Source of the DNA: Tyzzerella sp963558545
GTDB taxonomy: Bacteria > Bacillota > Clostridia > Lachnospirales > CAG-274
Direction: 5' to 3'
Length of the DNA: 42,239 nucleotides
NCBI RefSeq assembly: GCF_963558545.1
Contig: NZ_CAUWHO010000015.1
Span: forward strand, 1-42,239
In this document: in pieces, positions 35,133 through 42,239 of the stretch
How positions within the stretch are numbered: the stretch's first letter is position 1
Layout of the letters: each line of letters opens with the position of its first letter
Made by a program: the position numbers and the translations under genes
Notes under the pieces: generated by a model
Seen by the model: only the letters and a program-made list of their open reading frames with translations
The model's database searches: none
What the model was told of the DNA's origin: nothing

Positions 35133-36665
35133 ATGGAAATGCATACAGTAGGCATTTTATCATTACTTCCACCTATTATAGCGATAATACTTGCGCTTAA
35201 AACAAAGGAAGTTATATCTTCACTTATTATTGGTATTTTATCAGGTACATTAATATATTCTATATATGATACAGATGGTATTATACAAATTGGAGCTAGG
35301 ACTGTTGATGTTACTATGAGCCTTATGGGGCAAAAATTATCTGAAAATAGCTCTATAATAATATTTTTAGGGCTATTAGGTGCAATAGTAGTTGTTGTTA
35401 CAAAAGCAGGTGGTTCTAGGGCCTATGGAGAATGGGCAGTAAAAAAAATAAAGACTAGAAAAGGTGCTAAAATATCAACTTTTATTTTAGGGGTTATTAT
35501 ATTTATTGATGATTATTTTAATTGTTTAACAGTTGGTACAGTTATGAGACCAGTTACAGATAAATATAAAATATCTCGTGAGAAATTAGCTTATATTATA
35601 GATGCAACAGCAGCACCTATATGTATAATTGCACCTGTTTCATCTTGGGCAGCATCTGTTATATCTCAAATGAGTGATGCAGGTTTAAACGGAATACAAG
35701 ACTTTGTTAAAACTATACCATTTAATTTATATGCACTTTTAACTATAATAATGGTATTTGTTGTTTCGTTAACAAAAATTGAATTTGGGAAAATGGCAAA
35801 ATGTGAACGTTTGGCTCTTTCAGGAGAAGTAAATGAAGACTTTCAAGAAACAGAAGAAGATGAGCTTAGTAAAGTAACTATATCTGATAAGGGTACAGTT
35901 TATGACTTAGTCATACCTATATTAGTATTAATAGTATCTTCTGTGGCATCAATGTTGTACATTGGTGGATATTTTAATGGTGGAATGACTTTAGCAGAGG
36001 CATTTGGTAATACTAATGCAGGTCCAGCATTGGCTATTAGTGGATTTTTTACATTATTAGTTACATTTTTATTATTTGTACCAAGAAAAGTTTTATCATT
36101 TAAAGAGTTTATGTCTGGTATATCAGCAGGGGTTAAATCTATGGTATCTGCTTATATAATTCTTACTTTAGCTTGGACAATAAGTGGTGTTTGTAGAGAT
36201 TTATTAAATACTGGTGGATATGTAGGTGGACTTGTTGAAGGGTCTAGCTTAGCGGGAATGTTAATACCTGTTGTGGCATTTTGTGTTGCAGGTCTTTTAG
36301 CATTTTCAATGGGTACATCTTGGGGTACTTTTGGTATACTTATACCTATTATAACTGTTGTATGCCAAAATACTGCACCAGAGCTTACAATTATATCTTT
36401 ATCAGCTGTTTTAGCAGGGTCTGTATTTGGAGACCATTGTAGCCCAATATCAGATACAACTATTTTATCATCTACAGGAGCAAGATGTAATCATATAAAC
36501 CACGTTTCTACACAAATACCATATACATTAGTTGTAGCAACAAGCTGTCTTGTAGGGTATATTGTTGCTGGTATAACAACTAGTTTATTATTTACTTGGA
36601 TATCTGCTTTATCTACTTTATGTATAATATTATTCATACTATACAAAAAAACTCCAAATAATTAA
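35133..36665 (+). CDS. NhaC-family Na+/H+ antiporter
   Basis: Polytopic secondary transporter, 510 aa, about eleven or twelve spans. Landmarks of the NhaC group are the LLPPIIAIILALKTKEV start, the IIFIDDYFNCLTVGTVMRP segment with paired aspartates, and FSMGTSWGTFGILIP followed by GSVFGDHCSPISDTTILSS. Members exchange sodium for protons or, in some cases, an amino or organic acid. The exact substrate is open. Start is ATG behind AAGGAGAG. It is a single-gene transcript with its own promoter and a very long terminator stem. Confidence 0.9.
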   Translation: MEMHTVGILSLLPPIIAIILALKTKEVISSLIIGILSGTLIYSIYDTDGIIQIGARTVDVTMSLMGQKLSENSSIIIFLGLLGAIVVVVTKAGGSRAYGEWAVKKIKTRKGAKISTFILGVIIFIDDYFNCLTVGTVMRPVTDKYKISREKLAYIIDATAAPICIIAPVSSWAASVISQMSDAGLNGIQDFVKTIPFNLYALLTIIMVFVVSLTKIEFGKMAKCERLALSGEVNEDFQETEEDELSKVTISDKGTVYDLVIPILVLIVSSVASMLYIGGYFNGGMTLAEAFGNTNAGPALAISGFFTLLVTFLLFVPRKVLSFKEFMSGISAGVKSMVSAYIILTLAWTISGVCRDLLNTGGYVGGLVEGSSLAGMLIPVVAFCVAGLLAFSMGTSWGTFGILIPIITVVCQNTAPELTIISLSAVLAGSVFGDHCSPISDTTILSSTGARCNHINHVSTQIPYTLVVATSCLVGYIVAGITTSLLFTWISALSTLCIILFILYKKTPNN

Positions 36666-36691
36666 ACATAATTATAGGTTAAATCCTACTT

Positions 36692-36744
36692 AATAAAGAT
36701 AATAATAAATATTATTTAATATTTATTATTATCTTTATTTTTTT
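36692..36744 (+). terminator. Intrinsic terminator after the NhaC-type gene
   Basis: Perfect 22-bp AT-rich stem (36692-36713 with 36718-36739) with a 4-base loop and a T-run. Confidence 0.9.
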
Positions 36745-36851
36745 GTATGTAGAATACCACCTGTTTTACAGGTGGTTCTAAAAAGGCTGTGCCTATGAGT
36801 AGAAAAAATAACCTCCTGTTGTAAAATATATATGGGTTTGCTAGCCATATA
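36743..36851. repeat. Palindrome-rich segment resembling an IS200/IS605-type left end, no transposase
   Basis: ACCACCTG-TTTTA-CAGGTGGT (36756-36776) is a perfect GC-rich hairpin, out of place in this AT-rich spacer. A small GGCTGTGCC loop follows, then TATATGG/CCATATA (36829-36835 with 36845-36851). Two spaced hairpins of this kind precede tnpA in IS200-like elements, but no tnpA follows. It could be a non-autonomous copy or a scar. The rest of the 303-base gap holds the nhaC terminator and the spoIIIA promoter. Confidence 0.35.
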
Positions 36852-36914
36852 AAAACAAAGATAGATTTTGTATAAAAATTTTTTATATATTTAAAATTAA
36901 AAATTTTATTAGTA

Positions 36915-36940
36915 ATATTTTTTATAGAAAAGCATATAAA
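36915..36940 (+). promoter_or_regulatory. Candidate sigma-E promoter of spoIIIA
   Basis: ATATTT at 36915-36920 and CATATAAA at 36933-36940 resemble the sigma-E -35 (ATATT) and -10 (CATACA) elements with near-normal spacing. Mother-cell sigma-E drives spoIIIA in Bacillus. Confidence 0.45.
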
Positions 36941-36968
36941 TTATTTAAAAGACAAAGGAGGAATAAAA

Positions 36969-37916
36969 ATGTTTATAAAGGACAAGCTTATAAATTATTT
37001 TGGTAAAAACATAAAATTTTTATTAAATAATATAGACTATCAATATTTTGAAAAGTCAGAGGAAGTTAGAATAAGACTAGATAGGTGTATAGTTTTTAAA
37101 ACATTTGATAAAGAGTATTTTTTATTAAAAGATATGACTATAACAGAAAATTTTTTAGAAAATAAAGTTTATAAACCTACAATAGAGGATATATCACAAA
37201 CAATAGAAACTATGAGTGGTTATTCTATATATGCTTTAGAACAAGAGCTAAAAAATGGGTTTATTACATTAAATGGTGGATTTAGGGTAGGTATAACAGG
37301 TAAAGTTATTACTGAGAACAATAAAGTAAAAACTATAAGAAATATATCTTCAATAAATATAAGGATAGCTAGAGAAATAAAAGGGTGCTCTAGCCATATT
37401 TTAAAATATATATCAAATCCAACGATAAAATCTACTATTATAATATCTCCTCCTAATTGTGGGAAAACAACTCTTTTAAGGGATATTATAAGAAATATTA
37501 GCAATTGTAAAGAAAATGTTGGACTAGTAGATGAGCGTTCCGAAATAGCTAGCTTATATATGGGAAAAACACAATTAGATGTTGGGATAAGAACAGATGT
37601 TTTAGATAGATGTAAAAAATCTGATGGAATGCTTATGCTTTTAAGAAGTATGTCCCCTAGTGTAATAGCCGTTGATGAAATAGGAAGCGATGAAGATATT
37701 GAAGCTATAGAAAAAATTGCCAATAGTGGTGTAAAAATAATATGCACAATACATTCTTATAGTATAGATGATATAAAGCAAAAGTATAATATGCAAAATA
37801 TATTAAATAATAAAATATTTGAAAGGTATATTGTTTTAAATAGAAAAAATGAAATATGTAATGTAGAAAAAATTTATAATGAAAATATGGAAGTTGTATA
37901 TGGTGAGGATAATTAA
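36969..37916 (+). CDS. spoIIIAA: Stage III sporulation protein AA, secretion-type ATPase
   Basis: ATPase of the SpoIIIA-SpoIIQ channel that links mother cell and forespore, 315 aa. It is related to type II/IV secretion ATPases. The P-loop is SPPNCGKTT with K166, and Walker B is VIAVDEIG at about 232-240. A GDERSE-type acidic stretch appears as LVDERSEIA. Start is ATG after AAAGGAGG. The next ATG begins directly after its stop, giving tight coupling. Expected expression is in the mother cell during engulfment. Confidence 0.96.
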   Translation: MFIKDKLINYFGKNIKFLLNNIDYQYFEKSEEVRIRLDRCIVFKTFDKEYFLLKDMTITENFLENKVYKPTIEDISQTIETMSGYSIYALEQELKNGFITLNGGFRVGITGKVITENNKVKTIRNISSINIRIAREIKGCSSHILKYISNPTIKSTIIISPPNCGKTTLLRDIIRNISNCKENVGLVDERSEIASLYMGKTQLDVGIRTDVLDRCKKSDGMLMLLRSMSPSVIAVDEIGSDEDIEAIEKIANSGVKIICTIHSYSIDDIKQKYNMQNILNNKIFERYIVLNRKNEICNVEKIYNENMEVVYGEDN

Positions 37917-38435
37917 ATGTATTTAAAAATAATTTTGTCTATTGTTATTTTAATAGGTTTTTCTATTATTGGTATATACTATTCATATAAGCCAATATAT
38001 AGAAAAAATGACTTGCTAGAAATGAAAAGAGCTCTACTATCTTTAGCATCAGAGATAACCTTTTTTTCTAACATTGATGAGGCAATATTAAATATTGAAA
38101 AAAATTTGCAAAAGCCTGTAAAAAATATTTTTAAAAGATTTAGAAAAAATTTAGAGGAAAAAAGGGGTGAAGAGCTAGCTACTCTTTGGAGTGATGCCTT
38201 AAAAAATGGTTGTTATGAAACTTATTTTACTAGAGAAGATATAGAAAATATTAATATATTAGGAAAAATAATAGGTTCTTTAGATATAAGTTTTAATGTG
38301 GAAGGGTTAAACATTATAATAGATTATATAAATTCTACAGTAGAAATTTTAGAAAATGAAAAAAATAAAACATTTAAAATGTATCAAAGTTTAGGAGTTT
38401 TATCTGGACTTATGATAATAATATTACTAATTTAG
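37917..38435 (+). CDS. spoIIIAB: Stage III sporulation protein AB
   Basis: Membrane component of the engulfment channel, 172 aa, with spans at about 4-24 and 156-172 and a helical cytosolic region between. It is recognised by the RALLSLASEITFFS stretch, by size (Bacillus 171 aa) and by its place directly after spoIIIAA. The fold of the middle region resembles GspF-type secretion proteins in the known family. Function in complex assembly is known only in outline. Confidence 0.93.
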   Translation: MYLKIILSIVILIGFSIIGIYYSYKPIYRKNDLLEMKRALLSLASEITFFSNIDEAILNIEKNLQKPVKNIFKRFRKNLEEKRGEELATLWSDALKNGCYETYFTREDIENINILGKIIGSLDISFNVEGLNIIIDYINSTVEILENEKNKTFKMYQSLGVLSGLMIIILLI

Positions 38436-38445
38436 GGGTGTAAAT

Positions 38446-38640
38446 ATGGATATTACAGTTATTTTTCAAATAGCAGCAGTGGGAATACTAGTTTCTGTTT
38501 TAAACCAAGTGCTTATAAGAGCAGGCAGGGAAGAACAAGCTATGCTTACTACACTTGCTGGATTGGTTGTAGTTTTATTTTGGGTTATACAGTACATAAG
38601 TGAACTTTTTGAAACGGTACAAACATTATTTAGCCTATAA
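38446..38640 (+). CDS. spoIIIAC: Stage III sporulation protein AC
   Basis: Tiny membrane subunit of the channel, 64 aa, two hydrophobic spans (about 5-25 and 32-52) joined by a loop holding RAGREEQA, the family hallmark. GGGGTG ribosome site ten bases after spoIIIAB. Paired with SpoIIIAD in all known operons. Confidence 0.93.
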   Translation: MDITVIFQIAAVGILVSVLNQVLIRAGREEQAMLTTLAGLVVVLFWVIQYISELFETVQTLFSL

Positions 38641-38655
38641 TATGGAGGTGTTAAT

Positions 38656-39042
38656 TTGGACATTTTCAAAATATGTATAATAGCTATCATTTCGGTAATT
38701 ATTATTTTAACTATAAAACCTCAAATGGCTAATATTTCTGTACTAATTTCAATAGTTAGTGGTGTAATAATATTTATGATGGTTATACCAATACTAGAGG
38801 AAGTAATAAGCTCTGTATTAGATATTGTTTCTATGTTAGATATTGGTATGGAGCATATAGGAATTATTTTAAAAATAATAGGTATATCATACATATGTGA
38901 ATTTTCTTCACAAATATGTATAGATGCTGGAGAAAGTGCTATTGCATCTAAGATAGAACTAGCAGGTAAAGTGCTTATTATGTTTATATCTATACCTGTT
39001 ATAACAAGGCTTTTAAGTTTAATAACAAGCCTTATGCCTTAG
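38656..39042 (+). CDS. spoIIIAD: Stage III sporulation protein AD
   Basis: Membrane subunit of the channel, 128 aa, with three or four spans. The ISYICEFSSQICIDAGESAIASKIELAGK segment, seen here in two parts around residues 75-105, is diagnostic. Start is TTG behind GGAGGTG, six bases away; no ATG fits the expected N-terminus. It precedes spoIIIAE by 11 bases. Confidence 0.93.
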   Translation: MDIFKICIIAIISVIIILTIKPQMANISVLISIVSGVIIFMMVIPILEEVISSVLDIVSMLDIGMEHIGIILKIIGISYICEFSSQICIDAGESAIASKIELAGKVLIMFISIPVITRLLSLITSLMP

Positions 39043-39053
39043 GGGGACAAGAG

Positions 39054-40169
39054 ATGAAAAAATTTCTATTAATAATAATATTAATAATTGTGTTTAGTAA
39101 AAATATTTATGCTAATGATTATATATCAGAGGGGCTTAATATATTAAATATTGAACAATACGATACTATTATAAACGAAAATATTTATAAAAATGATTTT
39201 AAATTTTCTGATATAGCTAGGGATATTTTATCTGGAAAAAGTTTTAGCTTTAACATATATAAAATTATAAATTACATATTAAAATCTGTATTTGAAGAAG
39301 TATTTATAAATTCTAAAATAATAAAAAATGTTATATTAATTGGATTTTTAGCAGCATTTTTTAAAGTATTGACTGATAGCTTTAAAAATCAAGGGGTTGC
39401 AGAAATTGGGTTTTATACAACATATATGGTTATATCTATGTTATTAGCAACAAGCTTTAATATCGTTGTAGAAATTTTATATAATACCGTAAATAGCATA
39501 GCTAATATTATAAATGGAACAATGCCAATATTAATAGGACTTTTAGCTATGTCTGGAGCATCGGCAAGCTCCACTATATTTAGTAGCTTTATACTTGCTT
39601 CTTTAGGTATAGTATCTTTTTTTATAAAGAATATTTTTATACCACTAATATCAGGTACTGTTATTTTAAATATTATAAATTATATAATGCCTAAAGAAGT
39701 GTTAAACAAGCTTATAGAATTTTTAAAATGGCTTATAAATTTTTCATTAAGAAGTTTGGCTATGGGGCTTGGGTTTATAATTTCACTTCAGAGAATAGGT
39801 GCTCCTATATTAAATGGAGTAGTAAATAAAACGGCAAAAACATTTATAAGTTTTGTACCAGTTGTAGGAGATGTTATGACAGGTGCAATAGATAGTATTA
39901 TGTATTTTGTAGGAATTTTAAAAAGTGGTATAGGTATAGCAATAGTAATAATTATTATAATATGTGCTATTGTACCAATAATAAAACTTGTAGCATTAAT
40001 ACTTATATATAAAATAGCAGCAGTTTTAATAGAACCTATAACAGATACAAGAATAACTTCTTGCGTAGACACAATGGGAGAGTATACAAAGCTTGTATTA
40101 TCTAGCTTAATTATATTTTTAATATTATTTATATTTTTTATAGTTATTATGTTAAGTGTTACAGGATAA
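39054..40169 (+). CDS. spoIIIAE: Stage III sporulation protein AE
   Basis: Largest membrane protein of the channel, 371 aa, slightly shorter than the Bacillus protein. An N-terminal signal peptide ends near IYAND. A soluble stretch to about 75 follows, then seven or eight spans. Family landmarks are the segments around TMPILIGLLAMSG and SFVPVVGDVMTGAIDS. Start is ATG behind a GGGGGA site. Thought to be the membrane core of the pore. Confidence 0.94.
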   Translation: MKKFLLIIILIIVFSKNIYANDYISEGLNILNIEQYDTIINENIYKNDFKFSDIARDILSGKSFSFNIYKIINYILKSVFEEVFINSKIIKNVILIGFLAAFFKVLTDSFKNQGVAEIGFYTTYMVISMLLATSFNIVVEILYNTVNSIANIINGTMPILIGLLAMSGASASSTIFSSFILASLGIVSFFIKNIFIPLISGTVILNIINYIMPKEVLNKLIEFLKWLINFSLRSLAMGLGFIISLQRIGAPILNGVVNKTAKTFISFVPVVGDVMTGAIDSIMYFVGILKSGIGIAIVIIIIICAIVPIIKLVALILIYKIAAVLIEPITDTRITSCVDTMGEYTKLVLSSLIIFLILFIFFIVIMLSVTG

Positions 40170-40180
40170 GGGAGATAAAT

Positions 40181-40741
40181 ATGATAAATTACTTTTACAG
40201 TTACATAAAAAACATAATATTATTTTTAATATTTATGTCATTTATACAAGTTATTTTACCAACTAATAAATATCGTTCGTATATAAATTTAGTTTTTGGT
40301 ATTATATTAGTTCTTATTATGGTAAAGCCTTTAAATATTATATTTAATGATGTAAAAAATATAGAAATTTCACCTGCTTTTCTTGAAGAAACCTTTAATA
40401 TTAATAGTGATATAAATAGTGAAAAGTATGTAAGTGTACAAAATGATATGATTAAAAATGCTTTTGAACATAATATTAAAAGACAAATAGAGGCTATATT
40501 AAAAGATAAATATTATATAAAAGATATAAATATAAATTTATATGAAAATAAATATAAAGAGATGAATATAGATAAGATAGAGTTATATATAGTAAAAAAT
40601 GATAGAGCAATTTATGTAAAGCCTTTTAGGGAAGATGAAAATATAAGTGTAAAGCAACAAAAAGAAATAAATGATATAAAAAAATCTATATCTGATTTTT
40701 ATAGAATAGATATAAATAGTATAGTTATAACAATGACATAA
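40181..40741 (+). CDS. spoIIIAF: Stage III sporulation protein AF
   Basis: Channel subunit, 186 aa. Two N-terminal spans (about 12-31 and 36-55) are followed by a soluble domain in the space between the membranes, which in the known family has a ring-building-motif fold. LPTNKYRSYINLVFGIILVLI matches in two overlapping parts. AAGGGAG ribosome site, 11 bases after spoIIIAE. Confidence 0.92.
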   Translation: MINYFYSYIKNIILFLIFMSFIQVILPTNKYRSYINLVFGIILVLIMVKPLNIIFNDVKNIEISPAFLEETFNINSDINSEKYVSVQNDMIKNAFEHNIKRQIEAILKDKYYIKDININLYENKYKEMNIDKIELYIVKNDRAIYVKPFREDENISVKQQKEINDIKKSISDFYRIDINSIVITMT

Positions 40742-40758
40742 GAAAAGGAGATAATCTT

Positions 40759-41319
40759 ATGAAGTCAATTAGAGAAATATTTAAAGATAAAAAAAATTAT
40801 TATAGTATATTAACTGCTATTTTTCTTAGTATTCTATTATTGATTTTAAGCGATAATTTTTTAAAAAGTAATAAAAAAGAAAAGACTAACATAGACTATA
40901 AAGGACAATCCATAAATTTAGATGAGGATAAGAACTCATATGAAGCACAGCTTGAAAAAAGGCTAGAAAATATTTTAAGTAAAGTGCAGGGGGTTGGAAA
41001 TATAGATGTTATGATAACACTAGAAAATGGAAAAGAAATTGTAACAAAAGAAGACAAAGTAAAAGAAAACTCTACAACTAATGAAGAAGCCTTAAATGGA
41101 GATAAAAGGCAGATTATATCTGATAAAGAACAGATTTCTACTGTAAAAATAAGTGGAGATGAGCCTTTAATTTTAAAAGAACTAACACCAAAAATATCTG
41201 GAGTACTTATAGTTGCTCAAGGAGGTGGTAACATAGATGTAAAAAATATGCTTATAAAATCTGCAAGTGCATTGCTAGGAGTAGAAATACACAAAATAGA
41301 AGTATTACAAATGAAGTAA
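40759..41319 (+). CDS. spoIIIAG: Stage III sporulation protein AG
   Basis: Ring-forming channel protein, 186 aa: one N-terminal span (about 17-34) and an intermembrane domain that begins with YEAQLEKRLENILSKVQGVG, followed by VMITLENG, the ring-building motif. An inserted charged loop of about 40 residues precedes the PKISGVLIVAQGGG segment. In the known family it oligomerises into a large ring. AAAGGAG ribosome site, 17 bases after spoIIIAF. Confidence 0.93.
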   Translation: MKSIREIFKDKKNYYSILTAIFLSILLLILSDNFLKSNKKEKTNIDYKGQSINLDEDKNSYEAQLEKRLENILSKVQGVGNIDVMITLENGKEIVTKEDKVKENSTTNEEALNGDKRQIISDKEQISTVKISGDEPLILKELTPKISGVLIVAQGGGNIDVKNMLIKSASALLGVEIHKIEVLQMK

Positions 41320-41334
41320 TATTTTAATATTTTT

Positions 41335-41362
41335 TTGAATAAACTTTATAGTAGATTATAAT
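41335..41362 (+). promoter_or_regulatory. Possible internal promoter ahead of spoIIIAH
   Basis: TTGAAT at 41335-41340 and TATAAT at 41357-41362, spacer 16, in the longest gap of the operon (70 bases). Looks like a sigma-A site rather than a sporulation one. Confidence 0.4.
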
Positions 41363-41389
41363 ACAAATAAATTTTAAGGAGGCAAAACA

Positions 41390-42022
41390 ATGTTTGCGTT
41401 AAAAAGAAATCAGGTTATAATAACAGCTTTAGTTGTTATGGTAGGGGCAGCTGGATATTTAAACTATGTAGGTAACAGTAGTGTAGAACCAACAGAAGTT
41501 GCATTAACAGATGATGGAGATATAACAGGTCTTGTCCCAGATTATGATTTATATGGAGAAGAAATAGTACATAATGAAAAAGAATCCACAACTCCTGTAA
41601 ATGCAACTGCATCTAATGCTGATACAGAAGATGAGGCAGGTAAAGCAGTTTTTGTAAACAATAGTAACGATACATCTTATTTTATACAAGCAAAACTAGA
41701 AAGAGAACAAGCAAGAGCAAAACAAAAAGATATATTAACAGAGATGATAAATAATTCTAATATAGAGCAAGAAAAAAAAGCTACTGCAGCAGATGAAATG
41801 CTAAAAATTCAAGAAAGAATAGAAAAAGAAACAGCGGCAGAAGCTATGATAGAGGCAAAAGGCTTTAAAGAGGTTTATGTTAGGATAGATGATAATACAG
41901 TTGATATTGTAGTAAATAAACCAGAACTTAACGAATCTGAAATAGCTCAAATAGAAGATATTATAAAAAGAAAAACAGGAGTAACTGTGGATAAAATAAG
42001 AATAAGTCCAATTAAAAAATAA
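41390..42022 (+). CDS. spoIIIAH: Stage III sporulation protein AH
   Basis: Mother-cell half of the SpoIIIAH-SpoIIQ zipper that spans the intermembrane space, 210 aa. One N-terminal span (about 8-26), a low-complexity acidic linker (about 30-95), and a C-terminal YscJ/FliF-like domain with IEAKGFKEVYVRIDD and KTGVTVDKIRISP. AAGGAGG ribosome site. Last gene of the operon, followed by a terminator. SpoIIQ is not in the window. Confidence 0.93.
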   Translation: MFALKRNQVIITALVVMVGAAGYLNYVGNSSVEPTEVALTDDGDITGLVPDYDLYGEEIVHNEKESTTPVNATASNADTEDEAGKAVFVNNSNDTSYFIQAKLEREQARAKQKDILTEMINNSNIEQEKKATAADEMLKIQERIEKETAAEAMIEAKGFKEVYVRIDDNTVDIVVNKPELNESEIAQIEDIIKRKTGVTVDKIRISPIKK

Positions 42023-42055
42023 TGTAAAATATAAATTATATCTTAATTAAAATAA

Positions 42056-42096
42056 TAAAAACACTTTCTTAAAATAATTAGAAGGTGTTTTTATTA
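42056..42096 (+). terminator. Terminator of the spoIIIA operon
   Basis: AAAAACACTTTCT and AGAAGGTGTTTTT, 13 positions with one G-U pair, 10-base loop, T-run included in the arm. Confidence 0.85.
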
Positions 42097-42161
42097 TTTT
42101 GATTAACTATAAGTATTATTAAAATATAGATAAAATATTACTACACCGTATTTAGAAATTA

Positions 42162-42170
42162 TGATATAAT
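42162..42170 (+). promoter_or_regulatory. Extended -10 promoter for a gene beyond the window
   Basis: TGATATAAT is a full extended -10 element. No coding frame begins before the window ends, so the gene served lies outside. Confidence 0.4.
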
Positions 42171-42239
42171 TAATTAGTTATTTTAATTTATTTGGGTAAA
42201 TTAGATATAAGTTAATTTTATAAATACTTATTGTATTTT

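Noticed and set aside
36794..36823. Nine-codon ATG frame in the palindromic segment
   Set aside because: Too short, no ribosome site; at best a relic of a leader.
1..42239. CRISPR arrays, tRNA or rRNA genes, phage modules, defence islands
   Set aside because: No spaced identical repeats, no GGTTCGAATCC-type tRNA arms in the right setting, and no phage or defence genes. The gene content is core metabolism, transport and sporulation.

Overview
The window looks like chromosomal DNA of a very AT-rich, endospore-forming Clostridia-type Bacillota. The signs are A/T-ending codons nearly everywhere, strong AGGAGG-type ribosome-binding sites, several TTG starts, a complete eight-gene spoIIIA engulfment operon, a YesMN two-component system, and a gap/pgk/tpiA/gpmI/eno glycolytic cluster. 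I cannot name the genus from sequence alone. There is no prophage, CRISPR array, tRNA, rRNA or intact transposase.

Layout. (1) 61-6857: one tight operon with a four-gene spermidine/putrescine-type ABC importer, an adenine deaminase and a second aminohydrolase of the MTA/SAH-deaminase type. The binding protein lacks the acidic and aromatic residues that hold polyamines, so the operon is more likely purine-related uptake and deamination. (2) 7010-17570: housekeeping genes (rplS, ribosome-assembly GTPase YlqF/RbgA, a YpsC-type rRNA methyltransferase on the minus strand, tgt, full-length purL), with a small Lys/Asn/Ser-rich protein, an orphan PTS EIIC-like membrane protein and a secreted MsrAB lipoprotein between them. 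(3) 17602-18214: a small membrane-protein gene interrupted by an in-frame TGA, then a 32-residue membrane peptide. (4) 18341-25545: lower glycolysis (gap, then pgk-tpiA-gpmI, then eno), split after gap by two minus-strand genes. gap, pgk and eno each have their own promoter, followed at once by an inverted repeat. (5) 25546-26351: a gene-free stretch holding a badly decayed coding remnant. (6) 26352-34865: a sugar-sensing and uptake locus with an AraC-type response regulator, a sensor kinase, a membrane-anchored sugar-binding protein, the mglBAC galactose-type ABC importer and a 52-residue membrane microprotein. A 15-bp direct repeat with 21-bp periodicity upstream of mglB is a good candidate regulator site. 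(7) 35133-36665: an NhaC-type antiporter. (8) 36743-36851: a palindrome-rich, IS200-like scar. (9) 36969-42022: spoIIIAA to spoIIIAH behind a possible sigma-E promoter.

Most of the window is core genome. The points most worth checking are the purine-linked polyamine-type transporter operon, the in-frame TGA gene, the two-turn direct repeat and microprotein of the mgl locus, and the shared 5'-hairpin layout of the glycolytic transcripts. I found no convincing, wholly new multi-gene system.
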